Origin: Rubinisphaera italica
Lineage (GTDB): Bacteria > Planctomycetota > Planctomycetia > Planctomycetales > Planctomycetaceae
Length of the DNA stretch: 64,000 bases
Assembly (NCBI RefSeq): GCF_007859715.1
Contig: NZ_SJPG01000001.1
Location: 4,304,728-4,368,727, forward strand
Reading direction: 5' to 3'
Below, piece after piece: positions 39,030 through 48,198 of the stretch (positions are counted from its first letter, which is position 1; every line of letters starts with the position of its first letter). The notes beneath the pieces are model-generated. The model saw only the letters and a list, made by a program, of their open reading frames with translations. It was not told the origin of the DNA and made no database searches. A program made the position numbers and the translations under genes.

Positions 39030-39668
39030 ATGCGACAAATCTCTCTCATCCTCGTAGCGACTGTATCTCTGTTATCGATGGCATCAACCTTGCAGGCTGG
39101 TGAGGACGGGTGGGTTTCTTTAATGGACGGAAAGACATTCGACGGCTGGAAGATCAACGAACATCCCGACAGCTGGAAAATTGAAGAGGGGGCCTTTGTG
39201 TGTCAGGGAGAACGCAGCCACCTGTTCTATGTGGGAGATGACAAACCGTTTAAGAACTTTGAATTCCAGTGCCAGGTGAAAACTCTGCCAAACAGCAATG
39301 GCGGGATTTACTTCCACACCAAATATCAGGATGAAGGCTGGCCCAAAGGAGGATTTGAATGTCAGGTGAATAACACCTACGAAAAAGACCCGAAGAAAAC
39401 CGCCTCAATTTATGCCGTTTCCAACATCCTGTACGATTCCCCGGCTGTCGATAACGAATGGTTCGATTACAAAATCATCGTCAAGGGAAATCACGTGCAA
39501 ACCCTCATTAACGATAAAGTCTGCGTCGATTACTACGAACCACCGGGAGCTCAACCGGGGGAAGGCTTCGACCGTGTGCTATCTTCAGGAACTTTTGCTT
39601 TGCAGGCTCACGACCCCGGCAGCAAAGTCTATTTCCGTGATATCAAAGTGAAACGCCTGCCGGAGTAG
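39030..39668 (+). CDS. Secreted DUF1080 protein (3-keto-disaccharide hydrolase-like)
   Basis: 212 residues from ATG 39030 with aaggag just upstream; the long upstream open frame overlaps the sulfotransferase gene and is not real coding. Signal peptide about 1-22 (ending LQAG). The DUF1080 jelly-roll begins WVSLMDGKTFDGWK and continues with FVCQGERSHLFY, NGGIYFHTKYQD, GFECQVNNTY and FALQAHDPGSKVYFRDIKVKRL. Family members bind or hydrolyse (keto)glycosides outside the membrane. The entire protein is a single domain. Confidence 0.9.
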   Translation: MRQISLILVATVSLLSMASTLQAGEDGWVSLMDGKTFDGWKINEHPDSWKIEEGAFVCQGERSHLFYVGDDKPFKNFEFQCQVKTLPNSNGGIYFHTKYQDEGWPKGGFECQVNNTYEKDPKKTASIYAVSNILYDSPAVDNEWFDYKIIVKGNHVQTLINDKVCVDYYEPPGAQPGEGFDRVLSSGTFALQAHDPGSKVYFRDIKVKRLPE

Positions 39669-39726
39669 TTCAGAATATTATAAGGGGGCTTGCTCAAGGA
39701 GCCGCCCTCACATTTTACAAATCAAA

Positions 39727-39797
39727 TACCAGCACGAAGCGTAAGCGAGTGTGTTCTTCTCTCATTTCAACACACTCGCATGTGCTTTGTGCTGGTA
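39727..39797. repeat. Palindromic repeat AAGCACGAAGCG family, full copy 1
   Basis: The left arm taccagcacgaagcgtaagc then gagtgtgt (39727-39754) is matched by the inverted arm acacactcgcatgtgctttg then tgctggta (39770-39797). It lies between two convergent genes. Same family as 43142-43213 and the half-copy at 15722-15745. Confidence 0.8.
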
Positions 39798-39806
39798 AAC
39801 TTCAAT

Positions 39807-40481
39807 TTACTCTTTCTTCTCTTCTGCTTTCTTCTCTTCTGCTGGCTTCTCTTCTGCTTTCTTCTCTTCTGCTGGCTTCACCTCGGCTGGTTTCTTTTCT
39901 TCGGGCTTCTTTTCTTCGGCTGGCTTTTCTTCTGGTTTCGGCTCTTCGACTGCTGGTTTTGGTTCTTCAAAACCTGCAATGATTTCCAGTTCGGGCAAGG
40001 CAGCCTGCAGTTTTTCAACTCCCGCTTTTGTCACTCCCGACTCCCAGAGATAAAGCTTCTTCAACTTCGTCAGGCTTTCGAGTGAGGCGAGTCCGGCATC
40101 GGTCACTTTGGTGGCATACAGATTGAGATATTCCAGATTTTTCAAGCCGGAGAGATGGGTTAGCCCTTCATCGCCGATGTCTGTTTTTTCAAGATGCAGA
40201 CGTGTCAGGGACTCCAGCTTTGAGATGGAAGCCAAACCCGCATTCGTGACTTTGGTGCCGCGGAGGTTGATCGCATAGACTTTTTCGAGACCGGCGAGCG
40301 GCTGGAGATTGGCATCGGTGATCTCATCACTCGAAAGATGGTAGGAAATCTCGACACGATCATCCGCTTGCGAAAGTGGCAAAACTCGGCCACCCTGTTT
40401 TTTTACGTCATCATACTGAGCATGGACTTGAGAAATTGTTGCCAGCAAAACGGTCGCAATGATGGCGAGGCGAAAAATCAT
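39807..40481 (-). CDS. Secreted leucine-rich-repeat protein with Lys/Glu/Pro-rich tail
   Basis: 224 residues from ATG 40481 with aggag upstream. Signal peptide about 1-21 (ending HAQ). Residues 50-165 hold four to five LRRs (LAGLEKVYAINLRGTKVTNAGLASIS, LESLTRLHLEKTDIGDEGLTHLS, LKNLEYLNLYATKVTDAGLASL, LTKLKKLYLWESGVTKAGVEKL). The tail (175-224) is built of EEKPAEEKK units encoded by a 15-bp tandem repeat. Probably a surface or periplasmic binding protein; partner unknown. Confidence 0.82.
   Translation of the reverse strand: MIFRLAIIATVLLATISQVHAQYDDVKKQGGRVLPLSQADDRVEISYHLSSDEITDANLQPLAGLEKVYAINLRGTKVTNAGLASISKLESLTRLHLEKTDIGDEGLTHLSGLKNLEYLNLYATKVTDAGLASLESLTKLKKLYLWESGVTKAGVEKLQAALPELEIIAGFEEPKPAVEEPKPEEKPAEEKKPEEKKPAEVKPAEEKKAEEKPAEEKKAEEKKE
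39815..39878. repeat. 15-bp tandem repeat inside the LRR gene tail
   Basis: Alternating units cttctcttctgcttt and cttctcttctgctgg repeat about four times, encoding the Lys/Ala/Glu-rich C-terminus on the reverse strand. Such tracts are prone to copy-number slippage. Confidence 0.75.
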
Positions 40482-40860
40482 TTTCTGCTCCTGTGAATTT
40501 CTGATTGAATTTGTTGATAGTTGTAGTGTATCAAGAATGAAAGATATTCGCTCACTTTTCAAGTGGATAGAGGGATCCTGTGAACTCGTCTGTACAGGAA
40601 ATGAAAATGCTTGAATGATTCAAAACTGAAATGACCTTCCGCAATGTTTGGACAGGCATTCTCTTTCAGCGATTCCAACCTTTTCTATTTCTTTGCGTCT
40701 TCGTGGAGAATATGATAATTCATGAACAGATTTTAACTTTCCAGACTAAGGCCATTTTTTTGAACCTGATGTCCTGGCGGATCTATTGAATTTCGTTCTC
40801 ATTTACACAGTTTGCATTTTAAACATGTTTCCTCTCTCCTTGATTGCCAAAGCCCCAATT
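40482..40860. other. Intergenic region upstream of the SGNH hydrolase gene
   Basis: 379 bases with no supportable gene. An in-frame extension of the hydrolase to 40786 exists, but the signal-peptide start at 40861 is more plausible. Confidence 0.45.
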
Positions 40861-42135
40861 ATGAAACATATTCTTGCTGGATTGGCCCTTGTTGTTGGAG
40901 CTCTTTCTGGAGTTGTTTCTGCAGAAACTCCTGTGCTGGAGAAAGGCGATCGACTGGCGATCATCGGCGATTCGATTACCGAACAGAAACTCTACAGCAA
41001 GTTTATCGAAACGTATCTGCTGGCCTGTTATCCCGAACTGGAGATTCAGACCTTTCAGTTTGGCTGGGGTGGAGAACGGGCTCCCGGCTTTGCGGCTCGA
41101 ATGGAGAACGATCTCGTCCCGTGGACCCCTGATGTGGTCACCACCTGCTACGGCATGAACGATGGTTCGTATCGCGAATACACTGAGCAGATCGGCAAAA
41201 CCTATGAAGAAGGAATGCGTCGGATTATTGACCGGATGCAAAAAGCCGGAGCGACAATTGTGGTTGGCTCTCCCGGCGTTGTTGATAGTTTCACGTGGCA
41301 ACGAGGCAATCCCGAATTTGATCAAGTCTATAACGACAATCTCAAACACCTCGGCCAAATTGCTAATGAACTTGCCAAAGAAAGTAAGTCACCTCATGCC
41401 GACGTGTTTGGTGAGATGATGAAATCGATGAAAGCGGCCAAAGCTGAATTGGGAGAAGAGTATCCGGTTGCTGGTGGTGATGGAGTCCATCCCGGAGCAA
41501 ACGGTCATTTACTGATGGCCTACGCGTTCTTGAAAGCACTCGGATTGGACGGAAAAATCGGGACGATCACTGTCGATTTGTCAGCCGACAAAGTTGAGGC
41601 GACAACTGGTCATAAAGTGCTTAACAATAGTGATGGTAAAATCGAGTTGGAAAGTAATCGTTACCCGTTTTGCTTTTATGGTGGTTACATTGACCCGAAT
41701 GGAACCTCCAGCATTTTGCCATATACTCAATTCGATGAAGAGATGAACCGCTTCATTTTGAAAGTTACTGGACTGGAAACTCCTCGTGCTGAAGTTACTT
41801 TCGGAGAGTCAACAAAAATATATACATGGGAAGAACTGAAGTCAGGAATCAATCTGGCAACGGATTTTCAGGACAACCCTTTTGTCGAACCGTTTAAGCA
41901 AGTAATGAACGAAGTCGCTCGCAAGCAGGCCTTTGAAACGCAGATGATAAAAGGAATTGTGACTAACTTTCGGCAAATGCCTGGAGAATTAGCGGACGAT
42001 CCTGAAGTGCAGAATGCACTGAATACAATCCGTCGCAAAATGACAGAAATTGACGATGCCGCTTACCAAAAAGCCAAATCTGCCGTCAAACCTGTTCAAT
42101 ATACGATTACAGTGCGACCGCTTTCATTCAATTAA
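40861..42135 (+). CDS. Secreted SGNH/GDSL-family hydrolase
   Basis: 424 residues from ATG 40861. Signal peptide about 1-21 (ending VVSA). SGNH blocks: Ser38 in IIGDSITEQ, Gly71 region in FGWGGERAPG, Asn100 in CYGMNDGSY, and a late Asp-x-x-His in GDGVHPGANG. The fold covers about 30-225; the remaining 200 residues form a second domain ending in a helical region (MNEVARKQAFETQM...). Likely an esterase or acetyl-xylan esterase/lipase-like enzyme acting outside the cytoplasm. No good ribosome site, so the start is less certain. Confidence 0.85.
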   Translation: MKHILAGLALVVGALSGVVSAETPVLEKGDRLAIIGDSITEQKLYSKFIETYLLACYPELEIQTFQFGWGGERAPGFAARMENDLVPWTPDVVTTCYGMNDGSYREYTEQIGKTYEEGMRRIIDRMQKAGATIVVGSPGVVDSFTWQRGNPEFDQVYNDNLKHLGQIANELAKESKSPHADVFGEMMKSMKAAKAELGEEYPVAGGDGVHPGANGHLLMAYAFLKALGLDGKIGTITVDLSADKVEATTGHKVLNNSDGKIELESNRYPFCFYGGYIDPNGTSSILPYTQFDEEMNRFILKVTGLETPRAEVTFGESTKIYTWEELKSGINLATDFQDNPFVEPFKQVMNEVARKQAFETQMIKGIVTNFRQMPGELADDPEVQNALNTIRRKMTEIDDAAYQKAKSAVKPVQYTITVRPLSFN

Positions 42136-42225
42136 GATAAAATAATATTTTGAAAAACTTCTACATTTATTAGATTCTACGGTTTCAATCAGAAAAGAAA
42201 CTGGCTCGTTAAAAGTTCGTCATCA

Positions 42226-43119
42226 ATGCGGATCCTCATTCTTGGTCAGGTCGATGGGGGATTGAATGGCGAGCTTGTGCTGGCTGCTCGGTCACGTGGA
42301 CATCGATGTGAAGTTGTTTCGATTCCCTCGGTTCGCAGTACGCTCGGTTCTTCGGGTGTGAAACTGCTGGCGAAGTCAGACTCTGGACTTGAAATTGATC
42401 TTCGAGAGTTTGATGTCTGTCTGATGCGGGGGATGCCGCCTGGCTCATTGGAGCAGATCGTCTACCGGATGGATTTGCTTTGGACGCTCGAGCAAACAGG
42501 AATGCCAATCATCAATCCCCCGAAAGCGATGGAATGTGCAATTGATAAATTCCTCACGCTTTCCCGATGTCAGCAGGCTGGGTTATCGATTCCGGAAAGC
42601 AGTTGCAGTGAAACGGTCGAAGAGGCTCTGACTGCTTTTCAGGAATTGGGAGGGGATGTTATTGCCAAGCCGATTTTCGGAGCTGAAGGCCGGGGCATGT
42701 TACGACTCACCGATTTCGAAACCGCCCGGCGTGTCTTTTATACCTGGCAACAGATCGGAGCGGTACTGTTTCAACAGCGATTCATCGATGCAGAAATGTC
42801 CGATATTCGTGTGATGGTCCTCGATGGAAAAGCAATCGGAGCAATTCGACGGACCGGAACCAATGACTTCCGCGCAAACTGTGCTCAGCAGGGAACCGCA
42901 CAACGACACGTATTCACTCAGGAGGAAAGTGAGTTGGCAGTAGCCGCTTGCCGAGCGACTGGCGTCATCTTTGGCGGTGTCGATCTAATTCGCGACACTG
43001 AGGGGCAACTCTATCTTCTTGAAGTGAACGCCTGCCCTGGCTGGAAACATTTTCAAGCCGTGACAGAGATAAATATTCCACAAAGACTTATGAGTTGGCT
43101 GGAAGATCAAATATCATAG
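42226..43119 (+). CDS. RimK-type ATP-grasp ligase
   Basis: 297 residues. The ATP-grasp fold shows INPPKAMECAIDKFLTLSRCQQAG (lysine of the first ATP site), DVIAKPIFGAEGRGM, QRFIDAEMSDIRVMVLDGKAIGAIRR and the metal site VDLIRDTEGQLYLLEVNACPGW. It resembles the RimK/MptN/CofF group that adds glutamate to proteins or to C1-carrying pterin cofactors. Planctomycetes possess tetrahydromethanopterin-linked C1 genes, and MptN-like ligases are a reasonable guess; no such gene is adjacent. Fate of substrate unknown. Confidence 0.82.
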   Translation: MRILILGQVDGGLNGELVLAARSRGHRCEVVSIPSVRSTLGSSGVKLLAKSDSGLEIDLREFDVCLMRGMPPGSLEQIVYRMDLLWTLEQTGMPIINPPKAMECAIDKFLTLSRCQQAGLSIPESSCSETVEEALTAFQELGGDVIAKPIFGAEGRGMLRLTDFETARRVFYTWQQIGAVLFQQRFIDAEMSDIRVMVLDGKAIGAIRRTGTNDFRANCAQQGTAQRHVFTQEESELAVAACRATGVIFGGVDLIRDTEGQLYLLEVNACPGWKHFQAVTEINIPQRLMSWLEDQIS

Positions 43120-43141
43120 AACTAATACAATCAACTCGAAT

Positions 43142-43213
43142 TACAAGCACGAAGCGCAAGCGAGTGTGTGTCTTGAAACCCGTGGACTCACTCGCTTGCG
43201 CTTCGTGCTTGTA
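43142..43213. repeat. Palindromic repeat AAGCACGAAGCG family, full copy 2
   Basis: The left arm tacaagcacgaagcgcaagc then gagtgtgtg (43142-43170) and the inverted arm actcactcgcttgcgcttcg then tgcttgta (43186-43213) form a nearly perfect long stem with a 15-nt loop. Placed between the ATP-grasp gene and the MATE gene. Confidence 0.85.
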
Positions 43214-43311
43214 GTGTTCATTCTCAGTGAACCAAACCTTCCGGCTTGTGTCGAAATCAAAATTGAGTATTGTTCTCATTTCCAATTCGCGGCGCTCGGA
43301 ACGGATACCAC

Positions 43312-44757
43312 ATGATTGATGTTTACGAAGTCCCTCACGATGAATCGTCCTGGTGGCGCAGGTCGGCTGGGGGGCGTGAGGTTCTGCTAGTTTCGCTGCC
43401 GCTGGTGATCTCCTCGCTCTCTTGGACGGTGATGACATTTGTCGATCGAGTCTTCCTGAAGTGGGAATCGGGAGCAGCGATGGCGGCTGCTTTTACTGCA
43501 TCGACTTTGTGGTTTGCTCTGCTCTGCCTGCCGCTCGGGATTTGTATGTATTGTGCGACGTTTGTTTCGCAGTATTCGGGGAATCATCAGCCCGCAAAAG
43601 TTGGCCCAGCCGTCTGGCAAGGATTCTGGGTCGCTGTTTTGCTCAGTCCGATATTAATGCTGGCGATCCCGCTGGCTCCGTTTCTGTTTTCTCTGGCGAA
43701 ACACGAACCTCACATCACGGCTCTGGAAATCAAATACTTTCAGATCCTGTGCTGGGGTATTCCCGCGATGCTGATTGCTCAGGCACTCTCATCATTCTAT
43801 TCCGGCCGCGGCAAAACGCGGATTGTGATGTGTGTCGATACGGGCGTTGCTTTGTTGAATGTTGTGTTGGATTACGTCTGGATCTTCGGCGAATTCGGCT
43901 TTCCTGCGATGGGAATTGCAGGAGCCGGCTGGGCGACGGTTGCCTCGTTGTGGGTGAAAGCGCTGATTTACGGGATGCTGGTCATTCAGAAAAAATATCG
44001 ACTCGATTTTCATTCGTTTGACCTCCGTTTGAATCGGCCCTTGGTTGGGCGATTGTTGTACTATGGTGCTCCCAGCGGTTTTCAATTCGTGATCGATGTG
44101 CTCGGCTTCACCTGCTTTATCATGCTGGTCGGACGGCTCGGCGTCGTCGAAGCGGAAGCGACGAGTATGGCGTTCAGCATTGCAACACTGGCGTTCATGC
44201 CGATCTGGGGATTTGCTCAGGCGGCCAGCATTCTGGTGGGACAACATCTGGGAGAAAACCGGGACGACTTGAGTGCCCGCGCGACCTGGACCACTCTGCA
44301 GGTCAGTCTGGTTTATATGACGATCGTCTCGCTTTGTTATGTGCTTGTGCCCGGCATGTTCCTGGCTCCCTTTTTTGCAGGATCGGAATCGTCAGCCGTC
44401 GATAATGCGGCCTGGAATATGGCAATTAATCTGCTGCGATTCGTCGCCGCTTATAATCTGCTTGATGCGACGATGATGATTTTCGTCAGTGCCATAAAAG
44501 GCGCGGGCGATACGCCGTTTGTTCTGAAAGTCAGCGCGATCATGGCCAGCACGATGGTGTTCTGCAGCTGGCTGGCCGTGGAAGTGATTCACACCGGCAT
44601 CTATGGCTGCTGGGGATTGATCACGATCTGGGTCTGGGTTCTGGGAATCATTTATCTAACAAGATTCATGGGCGGCAAATGGCGTTCGATGCGAGTCATC
44701 GAGCCAATTGTTGTCGAACCGGAACTTCTGGAGCAGAACGCTGCGGTTTTGAATTAA
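43312..44757 (+). CDS. MATE-family multidrug/toxin exporter
   Basis: 481 residues from ATG 43312. About 12 membrane spans in two halves. First span LLVSLPLVISSLSWTVMTFVDRVFL matches the MATE consensus (P-x-x-[IV] ... DxxFL), and the middle shows LSSFYSGRGKTRIVM and SGFQFVIDVLG. Exports cationic compounds by H+ or Na+ antiport. Substrate unknown. Stand-alone gene. Confidence 0.92.
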   Translation: MIDVYEVPHDESSWWRRSAGGREVLLVSLPLVISSLSWTVMTFVDRVFLKWESGAAMAAAFTASTLWFALLCLPLGICMYCATFVSQYSGNHQPAKVGPAVWQGFWVAVLLSPILMLAIPLAPFLFSLAKHEPHITALEIKYFQILCWGIPAMLIAQALSSFYSGRGKTRIVMCVDTGVALLNVVLDYVWIFGEFGFPAMGIAGAGWATVASLWVKALIYGMLVIQKKYRLDFHSFDLRLNRPLVGRLLYYGAPSGFQFVIDVLGFTCFIMLVGRLGVVEAEATSMAFSIATLAFMPIWGFAQAASILVGQHLGENRDDLSARATWTTLQVSLVYMTIVSLCYVLVPGMFLAPFFAGSESSAVDNAAWNMAINLLRFVAAYNLLDATMMIFVSAIKGAGDTPFVLKVSAIMASTMVFCSWLAVEVIHTGIYGCWGLITIWVWVLGIIYLTRFMGGKWRSMRVIEPIVVEPELLEQNAAVLN

Positions 44758-44760
44758 TAC

Positions 44761-44822
44761 CAGGTTAATTAAAGCAGGTTGGATTACGCGTTCCGCTAAC
44801 CCAACCTGCGTGTTAAACCTGT
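44761..44822. repeat. Nested palindrome after the MATE gene (CAGGTTGG...CCAACCTG type)
   Basis: The inner stem gcaggttgg (44774-44782)/ccaacctgc (44801-44809) is flanked by an outer pair caggttaa/ttaaacctg. The core attacgcgttccgctaaccc resembles a widespread intergenic repeat (GGTTGGATTACGCG...). It lies between convergent genes and could act as a bidirectional transcription barrier. Confidence 0.65.
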
Positions 44823-44831
44823 TGAAATGCA

Positions 44832-45479
44832 TCAAGTACTCGGGACTGGCTGAGGTGGTTTCACCTGAGGACGCCCATGATCGCGTTGTTCTTTCCAATC
44901 ATTTGGTGAGTTCGAATCGTGAGGATTATAATTGGGGGATCGAAGCATTGGCTGAGGATTTCGATAATGCACCCCGTCAGGTTGCAGCATTCTTTTTTTA
45001 ATTCCTTCGACCTCTTCGCTCAAACGCCGAAATTCCTGAGTCATTTCCCGAAGATGTCGGGTCAGTTGTTCGAGATCTCCGTGATGTTGTTCGGCTTGCC
45101 GAGGGTGCTCTGCAGGTTTGGGAATACTGCGTTCAATTTCTTCAGCTTCGCGGTGTAAATCCCTGGCCACTTCTCCCATTCCAGCCATCTCAAGATGTTC
45201 GGCTGCTTGATGGAGGTGCTGAATTTTTTCCAACTTTTCCTGCAAGTGGAAATGTGGGGGCCGTTCCGGGGAATGTTCTGGATGACGTTCGCGATTTTCT
45301 GGTCGACGTGCCTCAACTTCACGATTTTCTCGCAGCATCCGAGCAACGTGCTCCAATTCCTCCAGCAACTGTTGATCAAGATCTCGATCACCTCTACGGG
45401 GTGGCTGAGCGTATCCCGTGGCAGATAGAGTGCAAATCAGTGAAAATACTATCAAAAATGAGCACGAGCGGCTGAGCAT
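44832..45479 (-). CDS. Secreted coiled-coil protein of unknown function
   Basis: 215 residues, ATG after caggag. Signal peptide about 1-24 (ending GYAQ). The mature part is very rich in Glu, Arg, His and Gln and is predicted to be nearly all coiled coil (LDQQLLEELEHVARMLRENREVEARRPENRER...LHQAAEHLEMAGMGEVARDLHREAEEIE...LRHLREMTQEFRRLSEEVEGIKKRM). Pro/Gln-rich tail. His clusters (HPEHSPERPPHFH) may bind metal. No family recognised; possibly a periplasmic structural or metal-buffering protein. Confidence 0.65.
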   Translation of the reverse strand: MLSRSCSFLIVFSLICTLSATGYAQPPRRGDRDLDQQLLEELEHVARMLRENREVEARRPENRERHPEHSPERPPHFHLQEKLEKIQHLHQAAEHLEMAGMGEVARDLHREAEEIERSIPKPAEHPRQAEQHHGDLEQLTRHLREMTQEFRRLSEEVEGIKKRMLQPDGVHYRNPQPMLRSPNYNPHDSNSPNDWKEQRDHGRPQVKPPQPVPST

Positions 45480-45732
45480 AACTGAACTCCTGTACTGAAA
45501 ACCTGGATGTTCTGGACTCTTTCATCCTAACAGAGTCTCCGTGGGGATGCAGGATCAGTTCTCGATTCTTACACTGCTTAAATGAGAATCCTGCAAACAT
45601 TTCCGCAGGACGGATTTTACATGTTGAAAAACTGATCCATCAATAGAGAGCGAGAAGTCCTCTTCAAGATTGAACCCACCGGTTCCAGAAATGTTTTGAG
45701 AGTACTTCAGAATCAACTGAGGAATTGAGGCG

Positions 45733-46650
45733 ATGTCGGAAGAAACGATTGATCTAGAGTCGTTACGCTGGAAAAAGTTTCCGGTCCTGGATGACGGATT
45801 TGTCTGTCTGGTCGATGTGATGGGAGATGATTCCAGCATCGTGCAGGCGGCTCGGGTCAGTTATGGTGAGGGAACGAAACGGGTTTCCGATGACCGTACA
45901 CTGATCCGCTATTTGCTCCGGCATCGACACACCACGCCGTTCGAAATGGCGGAAGTCAAAATCCTTGTTCGTGTGCCGATGGACTGCTGGCGCCAATGGA
46001 TTCGGCATCGAACCGCCAATGTGAATGAATACAGTACACGCTATTCAGTCGCGATTGACGGCGCGCAAACCACGCCGGTTGATCAGTGGCGAACACAGTC
46101 GACTTCAAATCGACAGGGAAGTGATCGCCCTCTTTCCGAGGAACTTGGTCAACAGCTGACGGAATCCGAACTCGCTTTTCAGAAATCGGCTCGTCAACTT
46201 TACGACGAAAGACTCGAAGCCGGCGTTGCCAGAGAGCTGGCGCGTAAAGATTTGCCGTTGTGCACATACACAGAAGCTTACTGGAAAGTCGATCTGCACA
46301 ACCTGCTGCACTTTCTGGCATTGCGGATGGACTCTCATGCTCAACTGGAAATACGCCAGTATGCCAAAACGATCGGTGAAAACATCATCAAACCGCTCTT
46401 CCCGATTGCCTGGGAAGCGTTTGAAGATTATCGCATGCAGTCGATGTTCCTGACACGTCTGGATCGTGGCGTGATTGAACGGCTCAATGCGGCTGCAGCG
46501 GAGCAGAAAATTTCCCCGCCATATTCCGACGAACAATTTCTTGCGGCTCAGGATGAGACTTGGAAAGATTTGAAGCGCTGCCGGGAACGAGATGAGTGCC
46601 GTGAGAAACTGGTGCGTCTGGGATTGATGACTGAACCGACAGATACTTAA
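45733..46650 (+). CDS. thyX: FAD-dependent thymidylate synthase
   Basis: 305 residues. Makes dTMP from dUMP with methylene-tetrahydrofolate, FAD and NADPH. The ThyX signature RHRx7S is present at 91-101 (RHRTANVNEYS), with RHRHTTPFEMAE at 63-74 and the C-terminal KDLPLCTYTEAYWKVDLHNLLHFLALR. About 60 residues longer at the C-terminus than the minimal form. Indicates dTMP synthesis without ThyA here, though thyA elsewhere cannot be excluded. Confidence 0.95.
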   Translation: MSEETIDLESLRWKKFPVLDDGFVCLVDVMGDDSSIVQAARVSYGEGTKRVSDDRTLIRYLLRHRHTTPFEMAEVKILVRVPMDCWRQWIRHRTANVNEYSTRYSVAIDGAQTTPVDQWRTQSTSNRQGSDRPLSEELGQQLTESELAFQKSARQLYDERLEAGVARELARKDLPLCTYTEAYWKVDLHNLLHFLALRMDSHAQLEIRQYAKTIGENIIKPLFPIAWEAFEDYRMQSMFLTRLDRGVIERLNAAAAEQKISPPYSDEQFLAAQDETWKDLKRCRERDECREKLVRLGLMTEPTDT

Positions 46651-46771
46651 TTTATGGACGATCAAGTTCAATTTTACTTGAACCTGATCCTGTTCTCTTC
46701 GTTATGTAAACCATAAATGCAGGAGCGACTGTAAATCATCAGCCTTGGATTCAAACTACTCAGGTGTGCGT

Positions 46772-48193
46772 ATGAGAGATACTTACTCGATCATCTGGCT
46801 TGTTGCGAAGTGGTTGTTTGTAGTTCTGGTGGTGGGATTGCCGATTGTGTTTACGCAATGGTATCGGCAATATCTCAAACTTCCCGAAACAATTACGATT
46901 GCCTCCGGCACGGAAAGCGGGCAGTACCGCTGGGTTGCTGAGGAGTTGGGACGAGAGTTGACTCATCGCTATGGGATCAAAGTTTCCCAGCTAACGACGG
47001 AAGGTTCGGGCGAGAATGCGCTGAAGGTTTATCGTGGCAAAGCGGACATTGCTCTTTATCAGCGAGGGACCGTTGAACTGCAGCAGGATCAGGATGGTTT
47101 GGTTCTGGGACGATTAACTTCCATTGGCAGCCTTTACTCGGAAGTTGTGCATCTGGTTGTTGATCCAGATCATGCAGATACGCCGATTTCTGACATGCAG
47201 GAGTTTAAAATTGCCGTTGGGCCTAAACGGTCAGGCACAGAGTTGGTCGCGAAATACCTGCTGGATCAATTCCATCTGACAGAACAGGTAGAGCTGATCA
47301 ATATGCCACTTCATGAAATTCGGGGGGCATTTCTGCGGGATGAAATTGATGCTGCGTTTATCACGGCTGGAGTCCAGGCTCCCCTGCTGGAACACCTGAT
47401 GAAGCCAGAGGAGGATGGTTCAGCCGTTTGCGTACTGACGCCGATACCATTTACGGATGCCATTTGTCACAAATCCGGGTTTCTGGAAACTTATGTCATT
47501 CCGCAGGGAATGTACGATCAATCGCAGGCGGGAGCACCGAGTGAACCGATTACAACGTTGGCTGCTCGCGCTCAGTTGATCACTTCTCAATCCGTTTCCA
47601 CACGATTGATTGAACTGATCACAACCGTTTTGAACGATCCTGAATTTCAACGTCGAGCCCGATTAAATGAATTGCTGCAGGGGGGAGAAGTCTTTGCACT
47701 TGAAGGTCTCGACTTCCCGTTACATCCGGGATCCCAGCACATTTATGAGCCTCAATTGAAGCCGCTGTTGAATGTTGACTTTGTCGAAGCAACCGAGGGG
47801 ATTCGTTCCTTTGTTGTCTCACTGCTGATTGCTGCGTTCTTCCTCGTGAAATGGATTCGAGATTATCGCAATCGTAGTCAGGAACATAAGCTCGATCATT
47901 ACATTAAGAAGCTGCTCGTGATTGAGCATGATCAGAAATTTCTGGATCAGAATGACCAGACCGATGATCGGAAACGCTTGCAGGATATGCTCGACGATGT
48001 GACCGATTTACGACAGCAGGCGATGAAGGAATTCACCGCTCATGAAATCAACTCCGATCAGGCGATCGCCTGTTTCGTTTCGATGTGCCATTCGTTGAGC
48101 GATAAAATCAATGCGAAAATCTCCCGCCAGCGACTCGATGCTCGACTCAAGCAATTTGCTTCTCAGATTGAAAAATCAGCCACAATAAAATGA
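46772..48193 (+). CDS. Membrane-anchored TAXI-type solute receptor with cytoplasmic tail
   Basis: 473 residues from ATG 46772. Span one is at about 8-28. The TAXI (TRAP-associated extracytoplasmic immunogenic) binding domain is at about 35-330: TITIASGTESGQYRWVAEELG, GKADIALYQRGTVEL, FKIAVGPKRSGTELVAKYLL, DAAFITAGV. A second span at 345-362 (FVVSLLIAAFFLVKWI) is followed by a Lys/Asp/Gln-rich helical tail (363-473). A normal TAXI protein is soluble or lipid-anchored and works with a TRAP permease; none is next to it. The two spans and long tail suggest a sensor or scaffold. The nearest neighbour is thyX (121 nt upstream). Confidence 0.8.
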   Translation: MRDTYSIIWLVAKWLFVVLVVGLPIVFTQWYRQYLKLPETITIASGTESGQYRWVAEELGRELTHRYGIKVSQLTTEGSGENALKVYRGKADIALYQRGTVELQQDQDGLVLGRLTSIGSLYSEVVHLVVDPDHADTPISDMQEFKIAVGPKRSGTELVAKYLLDQFHLTEQVELINMPLHEIRGAFLRDEIDAAFITAGVQAPLLEHLMKPEEDGSAVCVLTPIPFTDAICHKSGFLETYVIPQGMYDQSQAGAPSEPITTLAARAQLITSQSVSTRLIELITTVLNDPEFQRRARLNELLQGGEVFALEGLDFPLHPGSQHIYEPQLKPLLNVDFVEATEGIRSFVVSLLIAAFFLVKWIRDYRNRSQEHKLDHYIKKLLVIEHDQKFLDQNDQTDDRKRLQDMLDDVTDLRQQAMKEFTAHEINSDQAIACFVSMCHSLSDKINAKISRQRLDARLKQFASQIEKSATIK

Positions 48194-48198
48194 ATCAC

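Noticed and set aside
39727..43213. Two palindromes considered as a CRISPR or attachment site pair
   Set aside because: They are inverted repeats, not direct repeats with spacers, and enclose ordinary genes; dispersed REP-like elements fit better.
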